Shown here in pieces: positions 53,423-61,939 of a stretch of 64,000 nucleotides of DNA. Under the pieces are notes generated by a model, which was not told where the DNA came from, made no database searches, and saw only the letters and a list, made by a program, of their open reading frames with translations. The DNA comes from Comamonas resistens (GTDB lineage: Bacteria; Pseudomonadota; Gammaproteobacteria; Burkholderiales; Burkholderiaceae_C), in assembly GCF_030064165.1 (NCBI RefSeq), contig NZ_CP125947.1, positions 4,712,001-4,776,000 of the forward strand, read 5' to 3'. Position 1 is the stretch's first letter; each line of letters starts with the position of its first letter. A program made the position numbers and the translations under genes.

Positions 53423-53734
53423 TCATGGGCAGAAGATGGTCTTGAGCGTGGCAATGAGCTTTGACACGTCCGGGTTTTCAATGCGGTAGTGCAGGGTCTG
53501 TGACTCGCGCCGATAGGCCACCAGGCCTTCCTCGCGCATCTTGGCAAGGTGCTGGGATAAGGCGGACTGGCTCAGCGCCACATACTCGTTCAAGGCACCG
53601 ACGGTCATCTCTTTTTGCTCGATCAGCAGGCAGAGGATGAGCAGGCGATGCTCGTTGCCGACCGCCCGCAACATGGCTGCGGCCTTGGCCGCACCTTCCT
53701 GCAAGAACGATTGGTCTTTTTGGCTCAGCGTCAT
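53423..53734 (-). CDS. BigR/SqrR-type sulfane-sulfur-responsive ArsR repressor
   Basis: A 103-residue ArsR winged-helix protein (LRAVGNEHRLLILCLL, LSQSALSQHLAKMREEGLV). It has exactly two cysteines, Cys35 and Cys102, at the positions of the BigR/YgaV/SqrR redox pair. Formation of a di- or polysulfide bridge by persulfides releases DNA. It is divergent from the dioxygenase gene. A TTAG-N6-CTAA palindrome lies between. Confidence 0.87.
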   Translation of the reverse strand: MTLSQKDQSFLQEGAAKAAAMLRAVGNEHRLLILCLLIEQKEMTVGALNEYVALSQSALSQHLAKMREEGLVAYRRESQTLHYRIENPDVSKLIATLKTIFCP

Positions 53735-53762
53735 GGCGATTCATATTTCATTGTTTTCTAAT

Positions 53763-53776
53763 TTAGCATAAACTAA
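53763..53776. promoter_or_regulatory. Operator candidate TTAG-CATAAA-CTAA
   Basis: Inverted repeat in a 90-bp AT-rich divergent promoter region between the BigR-like gene and the persulfide dioxygenase gene. Symmetry and position fit an ArsR-type operator controlling both directions. Confidence 0.62.
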
Positions 53777-53824
53777 TAAACTGTCAACGCACTTCTTCCA
53801 AAAATCCAAAGCAGGACACTCCCC

Positions 53825-54694
53825 ATGCAATCCGCTGCTCAGATCCAGGCTTTCTTCGATGAGGCCACGAACACCGTGACCTACCTCGTCGCCGATCCCG
53901 CCACGCGGCAGGCGGCCGTGATCGACCCCGTGCTCGACTACGACCACCGCAGCGGCAAGGTATCGACCACATCGGCCGACCAGGTGCTGGCCGCAGCGGC
54001 TACGCAGGCGCTGGATATCGCCTGGATCCTGGAGACCCACGCCCATGCGGACCACCTGAGCGCTGCGCCCTATCTGAAGGCGCGCACCGGTGCCCAGGTG
54101 GCCATAGGAGAGCACATCCGCGATGTGCAAACCATCTTCCGGCCCGTGTTCAACCTGGACGACGTGTCTGGCGACGGCAGTGAATTCGACCGTCTGCTGC
54201 GCGATGGCGAAACCCTGACCATCGGCGACTTGAAGGTGGACGTGCTGCACACCCCGGGCCACACGCCCGCGTGCGTGTCCTACCGCATCGGTGATGCCGT
54301 GTTCGTGGGCGACACCCTGTTCATGCCGGACTACGGTACCGCGCGCGCCGACTTCCCGGGTGGCAGCGCCCAGACCCTATACCAATCGATCCAGAAACTG
54401 CTTGCGCTGCCAACCGAAACGCGGCTGTTCATGTGCCACGACTACAAGGCGCCCGGCCGCGACCGCTACGCGTGGGAGAGCACGGTGGCCGAGGAGCGTG
54501 CGCGCAACGTGCACGTGCATGAAGGGGTGAGCGCAGACGAATTCGTGGCCATGCGCCAGCGCCGAGATGCAACGCTGGCCGCGCCCACGTTGCTGCTGCC
54601 GTCGATCCAGGTCAACATCCGCGCGGGCCGCTGGCCAGAGGCCGAATCCAACGGGGTTCGCTATCTCAAGATTCCGATGCGCACACCCGCATGA
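53825..54694 (+). CDS. blh: Persulfide dioxygenase, Blh/ETHE1-like metallo-beta-lactamase fold
   Basis: A 289-residue MBL-fold enzyme that would oxidise glutathione persulfide to sulfite. Metal motifs are ETHAHADHL, HTPGHTPACVSY, VGDTLFMPDYG and MCHDYKAPG. The length and GTARADFPGGSA-x-TLYQSI fit Blh of BigR operons. It is coupled by ATGA to the following fragment. SQR downstream would supply its substrate. Confidence 0.92.
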   Translation: MQSAAQIQAFFDEATNTVTYLVADPATRQAAVIDPVLDYDHRSGKVSTTSADQVLAAAATQALDIAWILETHAHADHLSAAPYLKARTGAQVAIGEHIRDVQTIFRPVFNLDDVSGDGSEFDRLLRDGETLTIGDLKVDVLHTPGHTPACVSYRIGDAVFVGDTLFMPDYGTARADFPGGSAQTLYQSIQKLLALPTETRLFMCHDYKAPGRDRYAWESTVAEERARNVHVHEGVSADEFVAMRQRRDATLAAPTLLLPSIQVNIRAGRWPEAESNGVRYLKIPMRTPA

Positions 54695-55173
54695 CGGTTT
54701 CTTCTGCCAAACAGTTTTGGGCAGCGCAGTGGCTGCACGCTACAGCCCCGCTGTGGTGGCTGCAGCAGGCTGCGCTGCTGGCGTTGGCGGTGTCCCGCCT
54801 GCAGGCGGGCGGCGGGCTCACCGCCATGCTGCAGCCGGCCGCTGGGATCGTCCTGCTCGGTCTGCTGCGGGCGAGCTGCGAGGCCTGGAGCGCCGCGCGC
54901 CTGTTCGACAACGCGCGCGAACAACTGACCATGTGGCGCGCCGAGGCCATGAATGCGTTGGCAGCTCGCTCCCCTCTCGATCGTCAGCGGATCCCGGCCG
55001 GTGCCGCCGCCAGCTTTCGCCTCGCTCAACGCGATGTGATTCGAACTGATGGAGGACGAGGCAGTTCGCCGAGACCGCCTCGATCCCAAACAACCCTGAC
55101 GCGCACCAGCCTCTTTTCGACGAACCACACCCGGCTATGGCAGGGTGCGGTTCGTCTCGCACTTCTTCTCTGA
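54691..55173 (+). pseudogene. Truncated membrane protein gene, possibly the start of a CydD-like ABC exporter
   Basis: About the first 110 codons encode two hydrophobic segments (WWLQQAALLALAV and PAAGIVLLGLLRASCEAW) and RSPLDRQRIPAGAAAS, which I associate with the N-terminus of CydD-like thiol exporters. After that the frame runs into low-complexity Arg/Thr-rich residues and stops; no ATPase domain follows. It seems to be a 5' remnant joined to the upstream DNA of the MFS gene. The CydD call is moderate at best. Confidence 0.45.
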
Positions 55174-55180
55174 TTCATTC

Positions 55181-56407
55181 ATGACGCAAGCCGCTTCACT
55201 ACTGTTGCCAACGCCCCCAGACGCACGCCGCAACGTGGCACTGCTGATGGCGGCCCAGTCGCTAGGGGGGGCCGCGCCTCCCATCATCATCTCGCTGGGC
55301 GGCATCGTCGGGCAGATGCTGACCAGCACGCCGTCGCTGGCCACACTGCCGGTCAGCCTCTACAACCTGGGCCTGGCGCTATCGACCATTCCCGCTGCCC
55401 TCTTGATGCGCCGCCTGGGTCGCCGTGCGGCCTATGCGCTGGGCGCCTTGTTGGGTGTGCTCTCGGGCCTGATTGCCACCTTCGGCGTGCTGCAAGGCAG
55501 CTTCGAGACCTTCTGCGTCGGCACGGCCATGGCCGGCTTCTACGGTGCCTGCGTGCAGAGCTACCGCTTCGCAGCCAGCGATGCGGTGCCGCCGCCGCAG
55601 CGCGCCGCCGTTATCTCGCGCATCATGATCGGCGGCCTGATCGCCGCTGTCATCGGTCCGCAGGTCGTCATCTGGACGCGCGACGCCTGGCCCATGGCGC
55701 CGTTTGCCGGCAGTTTCCTGGGCCAGGCGGGCCTGGCGCTGCTGGCCCTGCCACTGCTGTTGATGCTCCGCATGCCGCCGCCGCAGGCGGCCGCCGTCGA
55801 GGGCACGGCACGACCGCTGGCCGAGATCGCACGCAGCCCCGGCTTCGTCGTGGCTGTCACAGCGGGCATCGTGTCCTATGGGCTGATGGCGTTCATCATG
55901 ACGGCCGCACCGATGGCCATGGTGGGCTGCGGCCACACCGTGGGAGAGGCCGCCTTCGGCATCCAGTGGCATGTGCTGGCGATGTTCGCACCGAGCTTCT
56001 TCACGGGTCGGCTGATCGCCCGGTTCGGCAAGATCGCCATCACGGCGGTGGGACTGGTGCTGATCGCGGCCTCGGGGCTGCTGGCCCTGGCCGGGCTCGA
56101 ACTGCTGCACTTCTGGGGTTCCCTGGTTCTCTTGGGCGTGGGCTGGAACTTTGGCTTCATCGGCGCCACGGCCATGGTGACCGATTGCTACACCGCACCC
56201 GAGCGCGCCAAGGTACAGGCCCTCAACGACTTCCTGGTGTTCGGCACGGTGGCCGTCGCCTCGTTCGGTTCGGGCAGGCTGCTCAATACCTCGGGCTGGG
56301 AGACCATCAACAGCCTGATGTTGCCCCTCATCGCCGGGGTGCTGGTCATGCTGGCCTGGCTGGCGTGGCGCAACCGTCGCCAGCCGACGCCGGCTACCGC
56401 GCCGTGA
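55181..56407 (+). CDS. Major facilitator superfamily transporter
   Basis: A 408-residue protein with about 12 hydrophobic helices. MFS signatures are MRRLGRRAAYALGALLGVLSG in the 2-3 loop and TGRLIARFGKIAITAVGLVLI in the symmetric 8-9 loop. Its C-terminal third is related to the MFS part of the chimera at 36.6 kb, so both come from one family that travels with sulfur genes. The substrate is unknown; sulfite or thiosulfate export is possible. Confidence 0.83.
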   Translation: MTQAASLLLPTPPDARRNVALLMAAQSLGGAAPPIIISLGGIVGQMLTSTPSLATLPVSLYNLGLALSTIPAALLMRRLGRRAAYALGALLGVLSGLIATFGVLQGSFETFCVGTAMAGFYGACVQSYRFAASDAVPPPQRAAVISRIMIGGLIAAVIGPQVVIWTRDAWPMAPFAGSFLGQAGLALLALPLLLMLRMPPPQAAAVEGTARPLAEIARSPGFVVAVTAGIVSYGLMAFIMTAAPMAMVGCGHTVGEAAFGIQWHVLAMFAPSFFTGRLIARFGKIAITAVGLVLIAASGLLALAGLELLHFWGSLVLLGVGWNFGFIGATAMVTDCYTAPERAKVQALNDFLVFGTVAVASFGSGRLLNTSGWETINSLMLPLIAGVLVMLAWLAWRNRRQPTPATAP

Positions 56408-56429
56408 GACCGCCCGGCGCGGGCAGGGT

Positions 56430-58199
56430 TCAGGCCAGGCTGTCGGGGGCCAGTTCAGCGATGGCCTGGTAGTGGCTGAGGTGGATGCGTCCACCGAGGT
56501 GTGCGAGGAAGGGCGTGCGCGACAGGCGGTCCATCACCGGCCCCTTCACCTCCGACAGGTGCAGCTGGATGTCGGCCTCGCGCAGCCGAGCCTCGATGGC
56601 CTCCAGGCTTTCCAGCGCGCTGGCATCGATGTCGTTGATGGCCGAGCATTGCAGCACCACGTGGCGCAGTTCACCCTGTGCCGCCACCGCGTCGTTGATG
56701 CGGTCTTCCAGGTAGCGCGCGTTGGCGAAATACAGGCTTTCATCGATGCGCAGCCCCAGCACTCGCGGGCCGGTGCGCACCGGGTGCCGCAGCACGTTGC
56801 GGAAATGCTCGGTGCCCGGGACCTGCCCCACCACGGCGATGTGCGGACGGCTGCTGCGGTACAGGTGCAGAACCAGGGCCAGGCCCACGCCGGCCACCAG
56901 GCCCATTTCCACACCGGCCAGCAAGGTCGTGGCAAGTGTGGCCGCCACCACGGTGAAATCGAAGCGCGAGTAGCGCCAGGTGCGCCGCAGCATGTCCAGG
57001 TCCACCAGGGAGAGCACCGCCACGATGATGGTCGCGGCCAGCGTCGCTTGCGGCAGGTGGTGCAGCAGTGGCGTGAACAGCAGGGTTGCCACGGCGATGC
57101 CGGCCGCCGTGTAGATGCCTGCGGCCGGCGTCTGCGCGCCCGCATCGAAGTTGACGACCGAACGCGAGAAGCCACCGGTCACCGGCAGGCCACCATTGAA
57201 GGCCGCTGCCACGTTGCTGGCGCCCAGCGCCACCAGTTCCTGGTCGGGCTCGACCCGCTGGCGCCGCTTGGCCGCCAGGGTCTGTCCGACGGAGATTGAC
57301 TCGACGAACCCGACCACGCTCAGCAGCAGGGCCGGCACCACCAGTTCGGCCAGTTGGGTCCAGAGGGCCGGGTTCCCGGTCGGTGGCGTGAAGGGTGGCA
57401 GGCCTTGGGGAACCTCGCCCACCACGCGCACCCCATGGGCCGTGGCCAGGTCCCAGTACCAGACCGCCACCGTTGTCGCTGCGATGGCGGCCACGGGGCC
57501 CGCCTTGGCCAGTGCGTCGGCCAGGCGCGGGCCAATGCCGGCATGCAGCAGCAGGGGCTTGAGTCGGCGCCGCGACCACCACAGGAACGCCAGGGCCGCC
57601 AGGCCGATCGCCAATGCATGGCCATTGGTTTGCGGCAGACCGTGCCAGAGCGCAGGCAGCAGTTCGGGCAGGGTGTCGCCCGAAGCCGGAATGCCCAGCA
57701 GGTGCTTGGCCTGGCCGGTGGCGATGAGTACGCCGGATGCCGAGATGAAGCCGGAAATGACGGGATGGCTCAGGTAGTTGGCGATAAAGCCCAGCCGCAG
57801 CAGTCCCATCGCGGTCAGCATCAGGCCAGACAGCAGTGCCAACAACAGGGCCGCATCCCAGTAGCCGACGGAACCTGACGCCGCCACCTGACCGACGGCA
57901 GCTGCCGTCATCAGCGACGTCACCGCGGCGGGGCCGACCGCCAGCGTGCGGCTGCTGCCCAGGACCGCGTAGGCCAACAGCGGCAGCATGCTGGCGTACA
58001 GGCCGGCCTGGGGCGGCAGGCCGGCCAGCAGCGCATAGGCCAGGCTCTGCGGGATCAGCATCAGCTTCACGATGCCGGCGGCCAGCAGGTCGCCGGTGAA
58101 TTGGTCTCGGTGGTAGTGCCGGCCCCATGACAGGATGGGGAACCAGCGTTGGAGCCGGCGTGGCCTTGCGGCGTTCGGGTGTGGGCGTTGGAGCGGCAT
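56430..58199 (-). CDS. SulP-family anion permease with STAS domain
   Basis: A 589-residue transporter. The SulP signature PQSLAYALLAGLPPQAGLYAS lies near residue 50-70, with around 12 helices and a C-terminal STAS domain (HVVLQCSAINDIDASALESLEAI). It probably moves sulfate or a related anion. It converges on the MFS gene and is divergent from the second ArsR gene, sharing an AT-rich promoter region with it. No strong ribosome binding site is seen before the ATG. Confidence 0.9.
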   Translation of the reverse strand: MPLQRPHPNAARPRRLQRWFPILSWGRHYHRDQFTGDLLAAGIVKLMLIPQSLAYALLAGLPPQAGLYASMLPLLAYAVLGSSRTLAVGPAAVTSLMTAAAVGQVAASGSVGYWDAALLLALLSGLMLTAMGLLRLGFIANYLSHPVISGFISASGVLIATGQAKHLLGIPASGDTLPELLPALWHGLPQTNGHALAIGLAALAFLWWSRRRLKPLLLHAGIGPRLADALAKAGPVAAIAATTVAVWYWDLATAHGVRVVGEVPQGLPPFTPPTGNPALWTQLAELVVPALLLSVVGFVESISVGQTLAAKRRQRVEPDQELVALGASNVAAAFNGGLPVTGGFSRSVVNFDAGAQTPAAGIYTAAGIAVATLLFTPLLHHLPQATLAATIIVAVLSLVDLDMLRRTWRYSRFDFTVVAATLATTLLAGVEMGLVAGVGLALVLHLYRSSRPHIAVVGQVPGTEHFRNVLRHPVRTGPRVLGLRIDESLYFANARYLEDRINDAVAAQGELRHVVLQCSAINDIDASALESLEAIEARLREADIQLHLSEVKGPVMDRLSRTPFLAHLGGRIHLSHYQAIAELAPDSLA

Positions 58200-58222
58200 G
58201 TTGCTGTTCTATGTTATATATT

Positions 58223-58245
58223 TTTATAGTTTATACTTTTATAAA
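58223..58245. promoter_or_regulatory. Operator candidate TTTATA-N11-TATAAA
   Basis: Inverted repeat in the very AT-rich 66-bp gap between the divergent sulP and ArsR genes. The ArsR-type repressor next to it is the likely binder. A GTTTATAC core lies in the centre. Confidence 0.55.
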
Positions 58246-58265
58246 TTGAAATAAGAAATACGCCC

Positions 58266-58589
58266 ATGAACAGCAAAAAAACGCCCAGTCACACGCCGGA
58301 GCAGCTGCGCGAACACGCGAGCGAGGCCTGTGCCTTGCTGAAGGCGCTTGCCAACGAGGATCGTTTGATGCTTTTGTGTCAGATGGCACCTGGCCGCCTG
58401 AACGTGGGCCAGTTGGAAGCAGCCACGGGCATCCGCCAGCCCACTTTGTCGCAGCAACTGGCCGTGTTGCGTCAAGAGGGGCTGGTCGACACCGAGAAGG
58501 AGGGGAAGTTCGTCTATTACCGCCTGGCCAGCGACGACGTCGTGCGCATCATGCGCACGCTCTGGGACATCTACTGCGCTCCGAAGTGA
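58266..58589 (+). CDS. Second SqrR/BigR-type ArsR repressor
   Basis: A 107-residue ArsR protein (LKALANEDRLMLLCQM, GIRQPTLSQQLAVLRQEGLV, KEGKFVYYRL). Cys38 and Cys104 match the redox pair of SqrR/BigR; Cys22 is extra. It starts the operon with the SQR-like flavoprotein 13 nt downstream. It is clearly different in sequence from the repressor at 53.4 kb, so the two may answer to different sulfur levels. Confidence 0.87.
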   Translation: MNSKKTPSHTPEQLREHASEACALLKALANEDRLMLLCQMAPGRLNVGQLEAATGIRQPTLSQQLAVLRQEGLVDTEKEGKFVYYRLASDDVVRIMRTLWDIYCAPK

Positions 58590-58602
58590 CGGAGCCAACA
58601 CC

Positions 58603-59955
58603 ATGAAAAACGAAAAAAACCTGACAGGAGACACCGCGCTGCAGCGCTCGATCGACCGCCGCCGCGCATTGCTGATGCTGGGGGCGGCAGGGACTGCTGG
58701 CGCGATGCTGCAAACGACTTTGGCTCGCGCTGCAGACAGGACACGGACCAAGGCACGCATCGTCATCGCGGGTGCCGGCGCGGCGGGCCTGACTGCGGCC
58801 TCGCGCCTGGCCGCCATGCTGGACGGTGCGCAGATCACCTTGATCGACGCGCGCAAAGAGCACTTCTACCAGCCTGGTTTCACGCTGGTCGGCTCAGGCA
58901 TCAAGCCGATGAACTACGTCACCTCCAGCACCACTGACTACGTGCCGGAAGAGGTCGAACTGGTCCAGGAACGGGTGGCGGAATTCGACCCGGAGGGCAA
59001 CCGTATCGTCACCGAAAGTGGCAAGGCCTATCCCTACGATTTCCTCATCGTTGCCACCGGCATGAAGCTGGAATACGGCCTGATCGAGGGCATGGACGAA
59101 AAGCTGATCGGCCAGAGCGGCATCGGCAGCATCTACCACAGCCCGTCGGGTGCGTTGGCTACCTGGCAGGCGATGTCCGCGTTTGCTGACCGGGGCGGCC
59201 GTGGCGTGTTCACGCGCCCCGCCACTGAGATGAAGTGCGCGGGCGCGCCGCTCAAGTACACCTTCGTGACCGAGGACTACCTGACTCGGCGCGGCCAGCG
59301 CGGCAAGGCCGAGGTGGTCTACAACTCAAACAACAAGGTCTTGTTCAGCGTGCCCATCGTCTCGGAGAAGGTGCGCATGCTGTTCCAGGAGCGTGGCATC
59401 CAGGTGAACCACGAACGTGTGCTCAAGGCCATCGACCCGGGCCGTCGCATCGCGACCTTCAGCACGCCCGAAGGCGCGGAGGAACAGAACTACGACTTCC
59501 TCCACGTGATTCCGCCCATGCGCGCGCCCGAAGTCATCCGCAACAGCCCCTTGCCCTGGCAAACCGGTGCCTGGGCAGCCGAGGGATGGATGGAAGTGGA
59601 CAAAGGCACGTTGCGTCATGTGCGCTACCGCAACGTTTTCGGCGTAGGCGACATCGCTGGAGTGCCCAAGGGCAAGACGGCGGCCAGCGTGAAGTGGCAG
59701 GTGCCGGTGGCCGTCGACCATCTGGTGGCGGAGATTGCAGGCAAGCAGTCGGACGCGGTCTACACCGGCTACACCTCCTGCCCCATGATCACGCGCCTGG
59801 GCCAAGCCATGTTGGTGGAGTTCGACTACCAGAACAACCTGGTGCCGTCCTTCCCCGGCGTGATCGCCCCCTTGGAAGAGCTGTGGGTTAGCTGGGTCAT
59901 GAAGACCATGGCCTTGAAGCCCACCTACATCAGTATGCTGCGCGGCCACGCCTGA
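58603..59955 (+). CDS. Sulfide:quinone oxidoreductase-like flavoprotein with Tat-like signal
   Basis: A 450-residue FAD enzyme. Residues about 18-44 look like a twin-arginine signal (DRRRALLMLGAAGTAGAML). The Rossmann motif VIAGAGAAGLTAA is near residue 54. Redox cysteines typical of SQR appear in EMKCAGAPLKY and YTSCPM. It would oxidise sulfide to sulfane sulfur and pass electrons to quinone at the membrane. The periplasmic export signal is more usual for flavocytochrome c sulfide dehydrogenases than for SQR. Confidence 0.88.
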   Translation: MKNEKNLTGDTALQRSIDRRRALLMLGAAGTAGAMLQTTLARAADRTRTKARIVIAGAGAAGLTAASRLAAMLDGAQITLIDARKEHFYQPGFTLVGSGIKPMNYVTSSTTDYVPEEVELVQERVAEFDPEGNRIVTESGKAYPYDFLIVATGMKLEYGLIEGMDEKLIGQSGIGSIYHSPSGALATWQAMSAFADRGGRGVFTRPATEMKCAGAPLKYTFVTEDYLTRRGQRGKAEVVYNSNNKVLFSVPIVSEKVRMLFQERGIQVNHERVLKAIDPGRRIATFSTPEGAEEQNYDFLHVIPPMRAPEVIRNSPLPWQTGAWAAEGWMEVDKGTLRHVRYRNVFGVGDIAGVPKGKTAASVKWQVPVAVDHLVAEIAGKQSDAVYTGYTSCPMITRLGQAMLVEFDYQNNLVPSFPGVIAPLEELWVSWVMKTMALKPTYISMLRGHA

Positions 59956-59967
59956 GGAGACTGCACC

Positions 59968-60333
59968 ATGAAAGAACTTGATCCCTTTGTCCTGCTGGTG
60001 GTGTTCCAGGAAATGCTCGGGCCTCTGTTATGGCTGCTGTTGGCGGTGGTAGTGCTTGGCCTGCTGGCGTTCGTGGCTCTGCTGATCCACGAGCGTGGGC
60101 TGGTGTCGCGTCGCCTAGTGCGCTCGCAAGGCCTGGGCTTGATCGGCGGAGGTCTGGCGCTGGTGCTGATGGCCCAAGTGTCGTCGTCCGGCTTTACCGA
60201 TGCCGGCGGGCCGGCCGACTGGTTCCTCATCGCCCTCGTGTTCGGGCTGGGGCTCGTGGGTTCCACCATTCTTTTCTACACCGTCGGCGGCTGGTGGTCT
60301 GGGCGCGGCCCGTCCACACGGTCTTCGATCTGA
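59968..60333 (+). CDS. DUF5368-like membrane protein
   Basis: A 121-residue protein with three hydrophobic segments (MLGPLLWLLLAVVVLGLLAF, GLIGGGLALVLMAQ, FLIALVFGLGLVGSTILFY). Gene position after the SQR-like gene and general character fit DUF5368. It may anchor or support the flavoprotein. No catalytic residues. Confidence 0.72.
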   Translation: MKELDPFVLLVVFQEMLGPLLWLLLAVVVLGLLAFVALLIHERGLVSRRLVRSQGLGLIGGGLALVLMAQVSSSGFTDAGGPADWFLIALVFGLGLVGSTILFYTVGGWWSGRGPSTRSSI

Positions 60334-60369
60334 TTGCAGCCTGATTTTTCTGCCAATGAGGAGTGTTTG

Positions 60370-60747
60370 ATGACGAGTAACTACAAGCAACTGACCCAGG
60401 ACGTCATGGCCAATCTGGCGCCTTTGCACAAAGGCGTTCCGCAGGTCATGAAGGGTTTCGGCGAGATGGGCAAGGCCGCCATTGCCGATGGGGCACTTGA
60501 TGCCAAGACGAAGGAGTTGATCGCGCTGGCGATCGGCGTTGCCTCGCGGTGCGATGGCTGCATCGCCTTCCATACCAAGGCGCTGGCCAAGCTGGGCGCC
60601 ACGGAAGCCGAAGTGCATGAGGCTCTGGGCGTGGCCATCTACATGGGCGGTGGCCCCTCCGCGATGTACGCTTCAAACGCCGTGGCCGCCTTCAATGAGT
60701 TCTTGGCGCTGACCGGCAATTCTGCGCCCTCCGCCCCGGCCCAATAG
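60370..60747 (+). CDS. Carboxymuconolactone decarboxylase/AhpD-like protein
   Basis: A 125-residue all-helical protein with the AhpD-type CxxC site CDGCIAFHTKAL. Such proteins are peroxidase partners or thiol-disulfide exchange proteins; in sulfur operons they could reduce or carry persulfides. AGGAG lies 8 nt before the ATG. The decarboxylase family name does not imply the aromatic pathway here. Confidence 0.85.
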   Translation: MTSNYKQLTQDVMANLAPLHKGVPQVMKGFGEMGKAAIADGALDAKTKELIALAIGVASRCDGCIAFHTKALAKLGATEAEVHEALGVAIYMGGGPSAMYASNAVAAFNEFLALTGNSAPSAPAQ

Positions 60748-60853
60748 CGGACACGACGCGCCACAAACCGAGATCGTGGTCTCACTGCCTCGCCGTGTGG
60801 GCGCTGTAGTTCAGACTTTCCCGCATTCATTCGATATAAACAAGGACTTGACC

Positions 60854-61225
60854 ATGCAAACTACTGATTTCGTCGCAACCGTTTTTGACGGAAAGAGCAA
60901 CCCCAACAAAGTTACCGTGACATTTACCATGGCGCTCAATGCGCTGCTCAAGGGGCATACGGCGACTATCATCCTAATGATGGAGGCCGTCGAACTGGGC
61001 AAGCCGGGCGCAGCGGCCAGTATGGATGTCGGAAAGCCTTTCGAGCCGGTTGCCAATTTATTGGAGAAATTCGTGGAGAAGGGTGGGCGAATTGCGATCT
61101 GCGGAGCGTGCATGATCCACAACGGAATGAGTGCCGAACAAATGGACCCGCGCTTCAGCATCATCACGGCGCCAGACGTCATTGACCTGCTCATAGAGGC
61201 CAAAGGGTCATTGCAAGTTACTTGA
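60854..61225 (+). CDS. DsrE-family sulfur carrier
   Basis: A 123-residue DsrE/TusD-like protein (KVTVTFTMALNALLKGHTATIILMMEAVELG). The candidate persulfide Cys is in GGRIAICGACMIHNGM. Its sequence differs from the DsrE at 36.0 kb. It ends the sqr operon, before an AT-rich gap. Confidence 0.83.
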   Translation: MQTTDFVATVFDGKSNPNKVTVTFTMALNALLKGHTATIILMMEAVELGKPGAAASMDVGKPFEPVANLLEKFVEKGGRIAICGACMIHNGMSAEQMDPRFSIITAPDVIDLLIEAKGSLQVT

Positions 61226-61930
61226 GACTTCGAAAAACAGATTGAAAAGGCTTTTATCTCATAGCCCCGGCTGTCTATCTGGCCGGGGGAAGTCCACTCC
61301 ATTACTTCTGCATGTCCGCATGATGCGTTTAGCACAGGGGGCATGATGAAACACACGACAATTCTTTCTATTTGCACTACGCTTTATGAAGGACTGAGTG
61401 CCCGCGTGCTTTATGCGCAAAGCGCGCGATAGATTCACAGGCTATATGATACAGGCAGAGAGCCAGGAAAGCAATCTGTCGACAATACGGCAAACTCAAC
61501 AATGGAAGCGCAGCCTCTAGATCGGCGCGCTCGATGTGTGTTGTCAACAGGTCCTGCAGGGCCTTTTTTCTTAAATACGGACATGAATCTCAAGTTGTTT
61601 TCCCGCAGTAAACCAGAGGAAATTTCGATCATTCTTAGATGCAAAAAAAACCAAAGAATATTTCAAATGACGCCACAATTAAAAAAACTTGGAAAATCCA
61701 TATTTTCAGAGAAAATCGATATTCCGGAAATATTAATTTAGTGTCAATGATTTTTTATTTAAACCATTCCGGATTTAATTAATGAAAGTTGCTTAATTTT
61801 CAATTAATCGGAGTGTGGGAAAATCCTAATGGAATCTGTTTTTGCAGTATAAATCATGCATTGATAGTTGACTTCAATCAATCAATTTAGTTGAGAGAGC
61901 GCCGATAATTCAGTCATCAGACGTTAATGG
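61226..61930. other. 705-bp AT-rich intergenic region
   Basis: Much richer in A and T than its surroundings. CCCCGGC-tgtctatctg-GCCGGGG (about 61265-61289) is a hairpin after dsrE without a T-run, and GGTCC-tgca-GGGCC followed by TTTTTTC (61550-61569) is terminator-like. An open frame at 61502-61741 is not supported. The stretch probably holds the cytochrome promoter and a boundary between acquired segments. Confidence 0.5.
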
Positions 61931-61939
61931 ATGCTCGCA

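Noticed and set aside
56472..57299. 275-codon plus-strand frame inside sulP
   Set aside because: Antisense shadow of the STAS and membrane part of SulP; His/Gln/Arg-rich and without a ribosome binding site.
60370..60747. Aromatic-degradation gene (carboxymuconolactone decarboxylase)
   Set aside because: The CxxC-x3-H site and sulfur operon context fit an AhpD-like thiol protein better, and no other aromatic pathway genes are present.
61502..61741. 79-codon frame in the AT-rich gap
   Set aside because: Two-part composition (Arg-rich then Lys/Ile-rich) and no ribosome binding site; likely chance.
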